This document shows, piece after piece, positions 1-9,459 of a stretch of 64,000 nt of DNA; positions within the stretch are counted from its first letter, which is position 1; each line of letters begins with the position of its first letter. The notes beneath the pieces are model-generated. The model saw only the letters and a list, made by a program, of their open reading frames with translations. It did not search any database and was not told where the DNA came from. Origin of the DNA: an uncultured Paracoccaceae bacterium (GTDB taxonomy: Bacteria; Pseudomonadota; Alphaproteobacteria; Rhodobacterales; Rhodobacteraceae); NCBI GenBank assembly GCA_947498415.1, contig CANMKB010000002.1, positions 1-64,000 of the forward strand, in the 5' to 3' direction. A program made the position numbers and the translations under genes.

Positions 1-75
1 GGTTGTAGCTCAGTTGGTTAGAGTACCGGCCTGTCACGCCGGGGGTCGCGGGTTCGAGCCCCGTCAACCGCGCCA
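1..75 (+). tRNA. tRNA-Asp (GTC), 5' end cut by window
   Basis: Cloverleaf sequence with anticodon GTC at 33-35, T arm around GGTTCGAGCC and encoded CCA at 73-75. The 3' acceptor strand CAACCGC needs a 5' strand GCGGTTG; the window opens at GGTTG, so two bases lie outside it. A hairpin terminator follows at once. Confidence 0.97.
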
Positions 76-90
76 CTTTCGGATATTTGC

Positions 91-114
91 AAAGCACCCT
101 TCGGGGTGCTTTTT
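91..114 (+). terminator. Rho-independent terminator after tRNA-Asp
   Basis: A 9-bp stem AAAGCACCC / GGGTGCTTT closes a TTCG tetraloop and runs into a T tract. It sits 15 bases past the tRNA CCA end. Confidence 0.9.
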
Positions 115-399
115 GCGTTTCTGACTGATTATTAGGGTGGATTTAGTGTAACCGATTTCGACTTGAACTTATTTAGATAACCTCGTGAATTTAAGTGGTT
201 ATTTCTGATATCTAATATCTGAATGCTTGGCCCGTCGGTTGAAAACTGGCAGTGCTTGATCGCGCAACATTATTAATTCGTGGAGCTTAATAGGCCGCAC
301 CAGCGAAATGCGCACCTTGGATTGATGGTCATTGTGCAATGAGCACGACGCCGCAACCACTTTGAGGGACGCGCAAGGTTCATCTGCTGTAAGGGATAA

Positions 400-489
400 T
401 GGCGGAGAGACAGGGATTCGAACCCTGGAGACGGTCTCCCGCCTACACACTTTCCAGGCGTGCGCCTTCGACCACTCGGCCACCTCTCC
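400..489 (-). tRNA. tRNA-Ser (GGA)
   Basis: On the minus strand the sequence starts GGAGAGGTGGCCGAG and ends in an encoded CCA (402-400). It has a long variable arm, as expected of serine tRNAs, and the anticodon loop CTGGAAA gives anticodon GGA (codons UCC/UCU). The plus strand here also has an open reading frame, which is only the antisense of this tRNA. Confidence 0.96.
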
Positions 490-647
490 GTGAGGGGGTG
501 TTTAGCCAATATGTGCGGGGGGGTGCAAGGGGCAAATGCAGATTTTACAAAGTTTTTTTGCGCCTGACGATCAATGGGAAAAAACTCTAAATAATAAAGG
601 CTTGCGCGGCATAGGTATTGGGAACGCCGCGCAAGGTAGGCTGTGGA

Positions 648-2018
648 TTAGGTCATTGCATCCAGAATACGGGCCCAGCTCCGGATCCCTTTGTGGAAGC
701 TTTCCAGATCATATTTCTCGTTTGGGGAGTGAATCTGGTCATCATCCTTGGCAAAGCCAATCAACATCGCGTCTGTCCCGAGAATGTCTTTAAAGTGACC
801 CGCAATCGGAATAGAGCCACCACAGCCCGCAAATGCAGCCGCTTCAGGCCATTCATCGGAAAGCGCTTGACGGGCCTGCTCAAAGGCTGGGTGATCAGTT
901 GCCATTACGGACCCTTGGGAATTGCCGTGACCTTTGAATTCTACGGTGACATCGGCAGGCAGGCAGCTTTCAACATAGGCGCGGAATGCTTCGCGAATTT
1001 TGTGCGGGTCTTGGTCGCCCACAAGGCGGAAGCTGATTTTGGCAGAGGCCTCTGCAGGCAGAACGGTTTTAAATCCTTCGCCCGTGTAGCCACTGGTGAT
1101 GCCGTTGACCTCACAAGTTGGGCGCGACCAGATCATTTCCAATGGGGTACGGTCTTGTTCGCCCGCAGGTTCAGACAGATTTACATCACCCAAAAACGCT
1201 TTGTGATCAAAAGCCAAGGCTTGCCATTGCGCCGCCAAGTCTTCGGAAAGTTCCGGCACGCCGTCGTAAAAGCCGGGCAGGGTGACGCGCCCCTGATCAT
1301 CATGCAGTCCTGCGATGATTTTGGTTAACACGCGGATGGGGTTCATCGCGACGCCGCCAAACATACCAGAGTGCAGGTCTTTGTTGGCCGCTTTGATGGT
1401 CAGCTCTTCGCCCAGCAATCCTCGTAAGGAGGTTATGATGGCCGGTGTTTTGGATTGAAACAGACCTGTGTCGCAGATCAAAGCGATGTCTGATTTCAGC
1501 TCTTCGGCGTTTTCTTTCATGAATGGCACCAAAGACGGAGAGCCGCTTTCTTCCTCACCTTCAAAAAAGAACGTGATTTTGCAGGGCAGGGAGCCGTGCT
1601 CTGCCTTCCAGGCACGACATGCCTCGACAAACGTCATCAGCTGGCCTTTGTCATCAGATGACCCGCGCCCTCGGATAACCTGACCTGCGTCTGTATCTTC
1701 AATCGCTGGTTCAAAAGGGGGATTGTCCCAAAGGTCAATTGGATCAACTGGTTGTACGTCGTAGTGTCCGTAAAACAAAACATGCGGGCCGTTGCCCTCG
1801 ACGTGACCTACGACCATCGGATGGCCCGGTGTTTCACGTTTTTCCGCTGGTACGCCAATGCTTTGAAGATCACGCACCAGCCAATCGGCTGCGCTTTGGC
1901 AATCATCTTTATAGGCGGGATCTGTCGAGATGGATGGGATGCGCAGCAGATCCAGCAAACGCTCGGTGGCAGCGGGCATTTCGGCGTCGATACGGTGTAG
2001 GATGTTTTCCAGACTCAT
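648..2018 (-). CDS. M20 family zinc metallopeptidase (dipeptidase)
   Basis: Protein of 456 residues from the ATG at 2018, which has a GGAAAG ribosome site just upstream; an in-frame TTG five codons earlier is less likely. M20 hallmarks are visible: the first metal-binding block YGHYDVQP (about 83-90), the GRGSSDDKG block and the FEGEEESGS block with the catalytic glutamate pair. The length suits the M20 dipeptidase/carboxypeptidase group, cytoplasmic enzymes that use two zinc ions. No signal peptide. It is transcribed away from hemA; its exact substrate is not readable from sequence. Confidence 0.9.
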   Translation of the reverse strand: MSLENILHRIDAEMPAATERLLDLLRIPSISTDPAYKDDCQSAADWLVRDLQSIGVPAEKRETPGHPMVVGHVEGNGPHVLFYGHYDVQPVDPIDLWDNPPFEPAIEDTDAGQVIRGRGSSDDKGQLMTFVEACRAWKAEHGSLPCKITFFFEGEEESGSPSLVPFMKENAEELKSDIALICDTGLFQSKTPAIITSLRGLLGEELTIKAANKDLHSGMFGGVAMNPIRVLTKIIAGLHDDQGRVTLPGFYDGVPELSEDLAAQWQALAFDHKAFLGDVNLSEPAGEQDRTPLEMIWSRPTCEVNGITSGYTGEGFKTVLPAEASAKISFRLVGDQDPHKIREAFRAYVESCLPADVTVEFKGHGNSQGSVMATDHPAFEQARQALSDEWPEAAAFAGCGGSIPIAGHFKDILGTDAMLIGFAKDDDQIHSPNEKYDLESFHKGIRSWARILDAMT

Positions 2019-2211
2019 GGCATTTCTTTCCAAACCAAAAAATTCGTTTTCGGAAACCTAGAGCGTTTCAGACAGAACCGAAAGCCATGCAGCCTTAAGC
2101 ACAGAAAGAGTACGATTTTTGGCCAATCTTCTGCGTATTCCGTGGATTTCTGAGCGCTTATTGGCGAAATTGAAACGCTTTGCCCTCTTTATCATCCCAA
2201 ATTGAAAAACA

Positions 2212-2225
2212 TTGATGTGGATCAA
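2212..2225. promoter_or_regulatory. FNR/FnrL-type box upstream of hemA
   Basis: A perfect TTGAT-GTGG-ATCAA inverted repeat, the consensus of FNR-family oxygen regulators, lies 137 bp before the hemA start. Placed at -41.5 it predicts transcription from about 2260, with CAATCT at 2247-2252 as a weak -10. In Rhodobacter sphaeroides hemA is known to be under FnrL. The rest of the 2019-2361 gap shows no gene. Confidence 0.8.
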
Positions 2226-2361
2226 AGTGTCGCGAGGGGGCAAATGCAATCTAGCGCGAAAGGAAAACGCGCGATATATCCAACTAACTCATAGATTTTT
2301 TGCCTGCGAAGGCGAATCTCTTGGATCGCAAGCTGCGCGCCAGCAAACCGGAGGTAAGCCA

Positions 2362-3585
2362 GTGGACTATTCCGCTAAGCTAGATGCTGCTCTGACTCGT
2401 CTTCATGAAGAAGGCCGCTATCGCACGTTCATTGATATTGAGCGGACAAAAGGGCATTTTCCGCACGCGACATGGCGCCGCGAAGATGGCACGGAACGTC
2501 CGATTACGGTTTGGTGTGGCAATGACTATCTAGGCATGGGGCAGCACCCAGTCGTGTTGGCCGCTATGCAAGAAGCGATCGAGGCAACTGGTGCCGGGTC
2601 TGGCGGAACGCGCAATATTTCTGGCACGACAGTGTATCACAACCGTCTTGAGGCCGAGATTGCAGACCTGCATCAGAAAGACTCTGCACTGCTGTTCACC
2701 AGCGCCTACAATGCCAATGACGCAACGCTTTCGACTTTGCCAAAGTTGTTCCCTGGTTTGATTATTTATTCGGACGAGCTGAACCACGCTTCGATGATCG
2801 AAGGCATCCGCCGCAATGGCGGGGCGAAACGTGTGTTCCGCCATAACGATGTGGCGCACCTGCGCGAGCTGTTGGCTGCGGACGATCCAGAAGCACCAAA
2901 ATTGATCGCTTTTGAATCTATTTATTCGATGGATGGCGATTTTGGCCCAATCGAAGAGATTTGTGATCTTGCCAAAGAATTCAATGCACTGACATATCTT
3001 GATGAAGTGCATGCAGTAGGCATGTATGGTCCCCGCGGTGGTGGTGTTGCTGAACGTGACGGGCTGATGGACCGCATTGATATTGTGAATGGCACATTGG
3101 CCAAGGCCTATGGTGTTCAGGGTGGGTATATTGCCGCCAATGAAAACATGTGTGACGCAATACGTTCATATGCGCCGGGCTTTATTTTCACGTCTTCTAT
3201 GCCACCGGCCGTTGCGGCTGGGGCGGCTGCGTCGATCCGTCATCTGAAAGAAGACAGCACTTTGCGTGAACAGCACCAGATGCAGGCGCGAATCTTGAAA
3301 ATGCGTCTCAAGGGCTTGGGCCTACCGATCATTGATCACGGAACTCACATCGTCCCAGTGATTGTCGGAAATCCTGTACACACCAAGAAACTCAGCGATA
3401 TGTTGTTGGAAGATCACGGAATTTACGTGCAGCCTATCAACTTCCCAACTGTCCCTCGTGGCACTGAACGGCTGCGCTTTACGCCGTCTCCGGTGCATGG
3501 GCCAAAGGAAATTGATGCACTGGTCAAAGCGATGGACTGCTTGTGGTCGCACTGTGCGCTGAATCGTGCCGAACTGGCCGGCTGA
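2362..3585 (+). CDS. hemA: 5-aminolevulinate synthase (ALAS)
   Basis: Condenses glycine and succinyl-CoA to 5-aminolevulinate, the first step of haem and bacteriochlorophyll synthesis by the Shemin route used by alphaproteobacteria. The GTG at 2362 has a GGAGG ribosome site and gives 407 residues, the usual family length; the frame stays open further upstream but that stretch is the promoter region. The PLP lysine is K248 in NGTLAKAYG, the same number as in Rhodobacter capsulatus [14 protein letters not shown] (81-90) and LDEVHAVG (213-220) are also family motifs. An FNR box upstream suggests control by oxygen. Confidence 0.97.
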   Translation: MDYSAKLDAALTRLHEEGRYRTFIDIERTKGHFPHATWRREDGTERPITVWCGNDYLGMGQHPVVLAAMQEAIEATGAGSGGTRNISGTTVYHNRLEAEIADLHQKDSALLFTSAYNANDATLSTLPKLFPGLIIYSDELNHASMIEGIRRNGGAKRVFRHNDVAHLRELLAADDPEAPKLIAFESIYSMDGDFGPIEEICDLAKEFNALTYLDEVHAVGMYGPRGGGVAERDGLMDRIDIVNGTLAKAYGVQGGYIAANENMCDAIRSYAPGFIFTSSMPPAVAAGAAASIRHLKEDSTLREQHQMQARILKMRLKGLGLPIIDHGTHIVPVIVGNPVHTKKLSDMLLEDHGIYVQPINFPTVPRGTERLRFTPSPVHGPKEIDALVKAMDCLWSHCALNRAELAG

Positions 3586-3694
3586 CAAAACCCAGCTGTG
3601 TAAAATAAAATTTAACTGTGTTAAGTTAGTCTCAATATAGGGGACAGCTCGAATCGGGGGCGAATTTCGAGCTGCGTGCAGTGAGGCATTAGGC

Positions 3695-4888
3695 ATGATT
3701 AGGCGCAAATGGCGCAAATCTGAAAGCGTGGATGACGGTCCGAAAGGATTCGATGACTTCGACTTTCGATTGGGTGACGAAATGCGCGGTGAACGCGCAA
3801 CGATCGGTAAATCTTTGTTGGATGTACAACGAGAATTGCGGATCAAGGCCTCTTACATCGCTGCTATAGAAAATTGTGATCCCTCTGCTTTTGAAACACC
3901 CGGCTTTATCGCAGGGTATGTGCGCTCGTATGCGCGCTATTTAGGGCTGGACCCAGACGAAACCTTTGCCAAGTTTTGTCATGAAAGTGGGTTTCAAACC
4001 GCACATGGCATGTCAGCCGAAGCGTCGTCACCTCGAAAAAACGACAAGGTTGTCGCAGGGGCGGCAGGTTCATCTGATCCATTCGCAACGCCGAATACCC
4101 CCTTCATTCCAGTACAAGATTCTGTCTTGTCGCGCATTGAACCGCGGGCCATTGGATCGTCTTTGGTTTTGTTGGCCTTGATCGGCGGTATTGGATTTGG
4201 TGGATACAGTGTTTTAAACGAGGTGCAGCGCGTACGCCTTGCACCTGTTGAACAAACACCCATTGTCCTGTCGGATCTTGATCCGCTCACCGATGCAGCT
4301 TTGACAGACACAGATGAGCTGGCCGAGGGCGCTGGCGTGTTCACGCCACCTGAAAACACATTGGATCGTCTGTATCGTCCGCAAGCTTTGGATGTGCCGG
4401 TTCTTGTGGCGCGAGATGCACCGATTTCTACGTTGAACCCACATTCCGCTGGCAGTTTCACATCAGAAAGACCATCGATTGCGATCGCTGAATCCATTGA
4501 GCCTTCGGCACCTGCGATCCCGCAGGTTCTTGAAGAAGTGGACCCAGAAGTCGTGATGGTGGCCGTTCGTGCTGCTTGGGTGCGGATCCGCTCGGCTGAT
4601 GGTTCTGTGGTGTTTGAAAAAACACTCAACGCCGGTGAGGAATTTACCATTCCTAAAACCGAAGTGGCCCCGACGCTGCAAGCTGGCATGTCTGGCTCGA
4701 TCTATTTCCGTGTCGGCGACGAAATTCGTGGACCAGCGGGGGAAGGCACAAGCGTTGTACGCAATTTGGCGATTAACCTAGAAGCCGTGCAGGAAAACTT
4801 TGAGGTCGCAGACCTCTCGCAAGACAATGCATTGGCAGATTATGTCTCGCTTGCCGCCGCACAAAGTGTGATCATCGGTAACGAATAA
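3695..4888 (+). CDS. RodZ-like HTH membrane protein (DUF4115)
   Basis: 397 residues. An N-terminal Cro-type helix-turn-helix (about 28-95, with TPGFIAGYVRSYARYLGLD) is followed by a linker, one membrane helix (about 150-172) and a periplasmic C-terminal beta domain of the DUF4115 type (about 285-370, WVRIRSADG ... NLAINLEA). That is the layout of RodZ, which links MreB filaments to the wall elongation machinery. A hairpin with 9-bp arms (3645-3653 / 3666-3674) lies in its leader. It precedes ispG, separated by a terminator. Confidence 0.85.
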   Translation: MIRRKWRKSESVDDGPKGFDDFDFRLGDEMRGERATIGKSLLDVQRELRIKASYIAAIENCDPSAFETPGFIAGYVRSYARYLGLDPDETFAKFCHESGFQTAHGMSAEASSPRKNDKVVAGAAGSSDPFATPNTPFIPVQDSVLSRIEPRAIGSSLVLLALIGGIGFGGYSVLNEVQRVRLAPVEQTPIVLSDLDPLTDAALTDTDELAEGAGVFTPPENTLDRLYRPQALDVPVLVARDAPISTLNPHSAGSFTSERPSIAIAESIEPSAPAIPQVLEEVDPEVVMVAVRAAWVRIRSADGSVVFEKTLNAGEEFTIPKTEVAPTLQAGMSGSIYFRVGDEIRGPAGEGTSVVRNLAINLEAVQENFEVADLSQDNALADYVSLAAAQSVIIGNE

Positions 4889-4937
4889 CATTTCTTAAGA
4901 AACGCGCATTGCCCCTGTACATGCAGCAGCTTACATA

Positions 4938-4967
4938 GGCCCCATAGGAATTCCGATGGGGCTTTTT
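4938..4967 (+). terminator. Terminator-like hairpin abutting the ispG start codon
   Basis: Arms GGCCCCAT (4938-4945) and ATGGGGCT (4956-4963, one G-T pair) are followed by TTTTT to 4967; one base later comes the ispG ATG. It looks like the terminator of the RodZ-like gene. The only Shine-Dalgarno-like sequence, AGGA, is inside the loop (4946-4949). Confidence 0.75.
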
Positions 4968-4968
4968 C

Positions 4969-6087
4969 ATGTCGATCAACCATATCCGTCCGTGGCGCAA
5001 TATCGAACGCCGTAAATCGCGCCAGATTATGGTGGGCAATGTGCCTGTTGGGGGCGATGCCCCGATTTCTGTGCAAACCATGACCAATACGCTTACCTCT
5101 GACGTGAAAGCGACGGTGAAACAGGTGCTGGCCGCCGCAGAGGCGGGCGCAGATATTGTGCGTGTGTCGGTGCCAGATGTGGAATCGTCCACCGCCCTGC
5201 GTGAGATCACCAAAGAAAGCCCTGTGCCTATCGTGGCCGACATCCACTTTCACTATAAACGTGCGATCGAGGCCGCAGAGGCCGGTGCTGCTTGCCTGCG
5301 GATCAATCCGGGCAACATTGGCAGCGAAGAGCGTGTGAAAGAGGTGATCAAAGCCGCCAGAGATTACGGCTGTTCCATTCGGATTGGTGTAAATGCCGGC
5401 TCGCTGGAAAAACACCTGTTGGATAAATACGGCGAACCATGTCCTGATGCGATGGTGGAATCTGGGCTCGAGCATATTAAGATCCTGCAAGATAACGACT
5501 TTCACGAATTTAAGATCAGTGTGAAAGCCTCAGACGTGTTCATGTCTGCGGCGGCATATCAAATGCTGGCAGAGGCCACAGATGCCCCCATTCACCTTGG
5601 TATCACCGAGGCGGGTGGCTTTGTGTCCGGCACCATCAAATCGGCCATTGGTTTGGGCCAGTTGCTTTGGATGGGCATTGGCGACACGATGCGTGTCAGC
5701 CTGTCTGCTGATCCAGTCGAAGAAGTCAAAGTTGGCTTTGAAATTTTGAAATCTTTGGGGCTGCGTCACCGGGGTGTAAACATCATCTCATGCCCGAGCT
5801 GTGCCCGCCAAGGCTTTGATGTTATTAAGACAGTTGAGACTTTGGAAAAGCGCCTAGAGCACATCAAAACACCAATGAGCCTGTCGATTATTGGATGTGT
5901 GGTGAATGGGCCGGGTGAGGCGTTGATGACCGATGTGGGCTTTACCGGCGGCGGTGCTGGGTCTGGCATGGTGTATCTGGCCGGCAAAGCCAGCCACAAG
6001 ATGAACAACGATCAGATGGTTGAACACATCGTTGAAGAGGTCGAGAAAAAAGCGGCCCAACTCGATGAGGCCGCTTCTTCAGATTAA
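4969..6087 (+). CDS. ispG: 4-hydroxy-3-methylbut-2-enyl diphosphate synthase (flavodoxin)
   Basis: 372 residues, the family length. It reduces 2-C-methylerythritol 2,4-cyclodiphosphate to HMBPP in the non-mevalonate isoprenoid pathway. The N-terminal TIM barrel carries SVQTMTN and VADIHFHY; the C-terminal [4Fe-4S] domain supplies the cluster cysteines in SCPSCARQG and [11 protein letters not shown]. The start matches the usual MS-NH-RPWR N-terminus of relatives, though no ribosome site lies at normal distance because a terminator hairpin ends one base before the ATG. Confidence 0.97.
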   Translation: MSINHIRPWRNIERRKSRQIMVGNVPVGGDAPISVQTMTNTLTSDVKATVKQVLAAAEAGADIVRVSVPDVESSTALREITKESPVPIVADIHFHYKRAIEAAEAGAACLRINPGNIGSEERVKEVIKAARDYGCSIRIGVNAGSLEKHLLDKYGEPCPDAMVESGLEHIKILQDNDFHEFKISVKASDVFMSAAAYQMLAEATDAPIHLGITEAGGFVSGTIKSAIGLGQLLWMGIGDTMRVSLSADPVEEVKVGFEILKSLGLRHRGVNIISCPSCARQGFDVIKTVETLEKRLEHIKTPMSLSIIGCVVNGPGEALMTDVGFTGGGAGSGMVYLAGKASHKMNNDQMVEHIVEEVEKKAAQLDEAASSD

Positions 6088-6109
6088 TACGTGTTGGCTG
6101 CCCTACGGG

Positions 6110-6856
6110 TCAGCCGCGCTTTTGCGCGACGAACTCACGCATGCTTTCCAGCGGAAGGTAGCCGCGCAGCATTTCATCCTGCACCACAAAGGTAGGTGTG
6201 CCGGTGATCTGTAAGCGCTGCGCCAGGGCGCGTGTTTCATTGATTTCGCGAGAAACTTCATCGCTGTTCATATGCGCGATCAGGGGCTCAGCTTCAAACC
6301 CAAGACCAGAGGCCAGACGGCGCAGCGTTACGTCGGTTACGTTAGACCGCATCCGGATCAGTGCGTCATTTGCGGCCTCATAGGCCTCGGCACCCAGCTT
6401 TTGTTTTACTGCGATGGCGAACCGAGAGCTTTTGTCGCTGTCTTCACCCAAGATTGGGAACTCTTTGACAATAATACGAATATTGCCATCGCTTTCGACC
6501 AATTCTTTCACTTCGTCATGGGCGCGGCGGCAATAACCACAGCGATAATCCACGAATTCCACAAGGGTGATGTCACCCTCGGGGTTGCCACCAACCCATG
6601 AATAGCCGTCGTTGAAAATGTCTTGGGCATTGACCTGCACCAAGGTCACATCTTGCTGTGCCTGAGAGGAGGCCTGGCGCTGTTCTAGCACCTGCATTGC
6701 TTCGATCAGAACCTCAGGGTTCTCGATCAAATAGGAGCGGACTTCTTCGCGAAAGATCTGACGTTCCTGATCTGTCAGTTTTTCCAAGTCCAGTGCGTGG
6801 ACCGGCAAAGCGAGGGCTGCAAATGCCGCAGCCAGAATTGAGGATTTCACCTTCAT
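6110..6856 (-). CDS. DsbA-family periplasmic thiol oxidoreductase
   Basis: 248 residues with a cleavable signal peptide (about 1-21, ending LPVHA). A helical N-terminal extension (about 22-70) precedes a thioredoxin-fold DsbA domain with the redox pair C106-GY-C109 and the cis-proline loop TGTPT near the C-terminus. CGYC differs from the CPHC of E. coli DsbA and resembles the Com1/BdbD-like group. It sits 3 bp downstream of the M48 protease gene on the same strand, so the two are probably co-transcribed and share an envelope folding or quality-control role (inference). Confidence 0.88.
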   Translation of the reverse strand: MKVKSSILAAAFAALALPVHALDLEKLTDQERQIFREEVRSYLIENPEVLIEAMQVLEQRQASSQAQQDVTLVQVNAQDIFNDGYSWVGGNPEGDITLVEFVDYRCGYCRRAHDEVKELVESDGNIRIIVKEFPILGEDSDKSSRFAIAVKQKLGAEAYEAANDALIRMRSNVTDVTLRRLASGLGFEAEPLIAHMNSDEVSREINETRALAQRLQITGTPTFVVQDEMLRGYLPLESMREFVAQKRG

Positions 6857-6859
6857 CTC

Positions 6860-8227
6860 CTATCGTTTCTTTTTCTTTTCGGCCCGTTTGGCCGCTACTG
6901 CAATATCATCGGCGCGACGCCAGCCTGTTGACCCTTGGGGCAAAACAGCCAGTGCGCGTTTGGCTTGAATACCTGCATCTTTCATACGCCCCTGCAAGGC
7001 GTATCTTTCGGCCGTGGCCACTGCGGCCATGCCAGGATTTCCGGTTTGAGCATATGCACCGCCCAAATCACGCAAAATGCGGCGATCACGAAAATCAATG
7101 CTGCGGGCTTTTTCCAAAACACCCAATGCTGCGCGGGGGTTCTTTGCGGCCAGTAATGCCCGCCCGTATCCGCCCAGCATCAATGCATTGTTGGGGGCCA
7201 GATCTGCGCCCTTTTTATAGGCCGCGACAGATGCTTTGATCTGACGGCTTTCGATTAGGATTTGCCCCTTAAGCTCATATAAATATGGGTCATTCGGGCG
7301 TAACGCGATGGCTTGATTGATCGTTGATATGGCTTTTTTACTGTTGGATTGACGGTGGTGCATCACCGCCTCACGCATCAGCCGCACATCCTTGCTAGGG
7401 CTGGTTTTCAGATTGCGTTTCGTCCATTTGGGGCTACGCATAAAGGCTGAAAGTTTGCCCTTGGCACGGCCAAACCAATAGTCTGACTTGGGGTTGGGCT
7501 TGGCTTTGCCAGCATGGGCCTGCGCGGCGGCCTTGGCGGCCCGCAACCGATCTCGCGTGAGTGGGTGGCTGCGCACATAGGGGTCTTGGCGGTTGGTATT
7601 AAGGGCCTCTTGACCGCGAAACAGTTCAAAAACATTCACCGCCCCTTTGGTATCCACGCCCGCGCGAACCAAATAAGAAATCGCTGATTTGTCAGCCGAG
7701 GCTTCTTCGGAACGTGTATGAGACAAAAACACCCGCTGAGCAGAGCTGGTGACGCCAATCGCAATACCTGCACCGGCCTCGGCACTGCCAGAGGCGGCAG
7801 CGGCCACAGCAGCCAGAACAGCGCCCAATCCTGCAACCGTGCGGGCGTTGCCAAAGTTTTGGGTGCGTCGTGCGATATGGCCATTGGCAATATGGGCCGC
7901 CTCGTGGGCAATCACAGCTTGCAGCATGGCGGGGCTGTTGGTGCGTAGCAGAAGACCTGAGTTTATAAATATATGTTTGCGATCTACGACAAAGGCGTTG
8001 AGCTTGCTGTCGCTGACCACAAGAATACGGACAGAGCCGCCAAGCCCCGCGGCGTTCAAGATCGGCGCGGCGAGTTGCTGAAGCGAATACTCGATGTCAG
8101 GATCACGGATCAGCGAAATCGCCCGCGCGGGCAGGGCGCTGAGCCACAAAAATGAAGCAATCAATAGCGTTGTCATCGAAAGCCGAAGCTTGGTTGACGC
8201 AGATAAATTTTCACGATCAAAGGTCAT
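6860..8227 (-). CDS. M48 family metalloprotease with TPR repeats (BepA-like)
   Basis: About 455 residues from the ATG at 8227; an ATG at 8251 and another at 8176 are also possible and none has a strong ribosome site. A hydrophobic segment ending LPARA (about 17-36) is a signal peptide. The zinc site HEAAH is at 108-112, with further ligands expected in SEEASADKSA. The C-terminal half carries tetratricopeptide repeats (ALRPNDPYLYELKG, ADLAPNNALML). This is the plan of BepA/YfgC, a periplasmic outer-membrane protein chaperone-protease. Its 5' end overlaps or abuts the divergent aminotransferase gene. Confidence 0.88.
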   Translation of the reverse strand: MTFDRENLSASTKLRLSMTTLLIASFLWLSALPARAISLIRDPDIEYSLQQLAAPILNAAGLGGSVRILVVSDSKLNAFVVDRKHIFINSGLLLRTNSPAMLQAVIAHEAAHIANGHIARRTQNFGNARTVAGLGAVLAAVAAAASGSAEAGAGIAIGVTSSAQRVFLSHTRSEEASADKSAISYLVRAGVDTKGAVNVFELFRGQEALNTNRQDPYVRSHPLTRDRLRAAKAAAQAHAGKAKPNPKSDYWFGRAKGKLSAFMRSPKWTKRNLKTSPSKDVRLMREAVMHHRQSNSKKAISTINQAIALRPNDPYLYELKGQILIESRQIKASVAAYKKGADLAPNNALMLGGYGRALLAAKNPRAALGVLEKARSIDFRDRRILRDLGGAYAQTGNPGMAAVATAERYALQGRMKDAGIQAKRALAVLPQGSTGWRRADDIAVAAKRAEKKKKR

Positions 8228-8249
8228 GGAGACAATAGGACGGAAAACC

Positions 8250-9401
8250 ATGCGAAACTCAAGCCGAAGCCAAGTTGATCCCTTTATTGTGATGGACGTG
8301 ATGGAGGCCGCCCGTCAGGCCGAGGCCGCAGGACGCCATATTATTCACATGGAAGTGGGCCAGCCCGGCACACCGGCGCCACTGGGCGCTCGGCAGGTTT
8401 TAGCCGAAACGATGCAGCAAGATGCGCTTGGCTATACAGTGGCCTTGGGCATTCCGGCGCTGCGCCAACGCATCGCCCAGATGTATGGGGAATGGTACAA
8501 CGTTGATCTTGATCCGCAGCGCGTGGTGGTGACCTCTGGGTCGTCAGGCGCATTTCTGTTGGCCTTTACGGCGCTGTTTGATGCGGGCGATACCGTGGCG
8601 ATTGGCGCACCGGGCTATCCGAGTTACCGACAAATTCTAAAGGCGCTGTCGCTGAACCCATTAGATTTGCCAGCCCAGCCGGAAAACCGTTTGCAGCCTG
8701 TACCAGATGATTTCGCGCAGCTTGATATACAGGGTCTTTTGGTGGCGTCACCTGCCAATCCTACAGGCACAATGTTAGACAAACCCGCACTTTCGAGCCT
8801 AATATTTGCCTGTGACGACAAAGGCGCGGCTTTTATCAGTGACGAAATTTATCACGGCATTGAATACGAAGCCAAAGCTGTGACCGCGCTGGAAATCTCG
8901 GATGACTGCTATGTCATTAATTCCTTTTCCAAGTACTTCAGCATGACAGGCTGGCGCGTCGGTTGGATGGTGGTGCCCGAGGATCACGTGCGCACCGTGG
9001 AACGTTTGGCGCAAAACATGTTTATCTGCCCGCCGCATGTGTCGCAGGTGGCGGCCTTGGCCGCGATGGAGTGCACCGACGAGCTAGAGGCCAACATGGA
9101 TGTCTACCGCGCCAATCGTGCGTTGATGTTAGAAGGGTTGCCCAAAGCAGGGTTCACCAAATTCGCGCCGCCAGATGGGGCGTTTTATGTATATGCAGAT
9201 GTAAGTGATTTCACAGACGACAGCCGAGCCTTTGCTAAGGACATTCTGGAAGAGGTTGGCGTGGCAGTGACACCGGGGTTGGATTTTGATCCGATCCGTG
9301 GCGTTGGCACCTTGCGGTTCTCTTATGCGCGGGCGACCGCCGATATCGCAGAGGGACTGGTGCGACTTGAGAAATTTATGAAGTCGCGCGGCCACATCTG
9401 A
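8250..9401 (+). CDS. PLP-dependent class I/II aminotransferase
   Basis: 383 residues from the ATG at 8250, preceded by AGGA; the frame is open further upstream but that is antisense to the protease. Fold-type I features: GYTVALGIPALR, SPANPTGT (168-174), the PLP lysine K228 in INSFSKYFSMTGWRVGW, and a C-terminal arginine in GTLRFSYARA. It belongs with the aspartate-aminotransferase-like group; the amino donor is not predictable. The start codon overlaps the 5' end of the divergent M48 gene, so its promoter lies inside that reading frame. Confidence 0.88.
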   Translation: MRNSSRSQVDPFIVMDVMEAARQAEAAGRHIIHMEVGQPGTPAPLGARQVLAETMQQDALGYTVALGIPALRQRIAQMYGEWYNVDLDPQRVVVTSGSSGAFLLAFTALFDAGDTVAIGAPGYPSYRQILKALSLNPLDLPAQPENRLQPVPDDFAQLDIQGLLVASPANPTGTMLDKPALSSLIFACDDKGAAFISDEIYHGIEYEAKAVTALEISDDCYVINSFSKYFSMTGWRVGWMVVPEDHVRTVERLAQNMFICPPHVSQVAALAAMECTDELEANMDVYRANRALMLEGLPKAGFTKFAPPDGAFYVYADVSDFTDDSRAFAKDILEEVGVAVTPGLDFDPIRGVGTLRFSYARATADIAEGLVRLEKFMKSRGHI

Positions 9402-9459
9402 GTTTCGCTTAAGTCCGCGCAGGTGTAAGCTGGGAGTCAAACAGCCAATAGAGCCCTTC

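Noticed and set aside
399..590. Open frame [13 protein letters not shown]... on the plus strand
   Set aside because: It is the antisense of tRNA-Ser(GGA), a common false gene.
618..1328. 236-codon plus-strand frame
   Set aside because: Lies wholly antisense to the M20 peptidase and has no recognisable features.
2212..2361. 50-codon N-terminal extension of hemA
   Set aside because: It starts inside the FNR box and lacks a ribosome site; the GTG at 2362 has GGAGG and gives the family length.
3612..3624. CtrA-like pair TTAA...TTAA upstream of the RodZ-like gene
   Set aside because: The spacer is 5 bases, not the 7 of the CtrA consensus.
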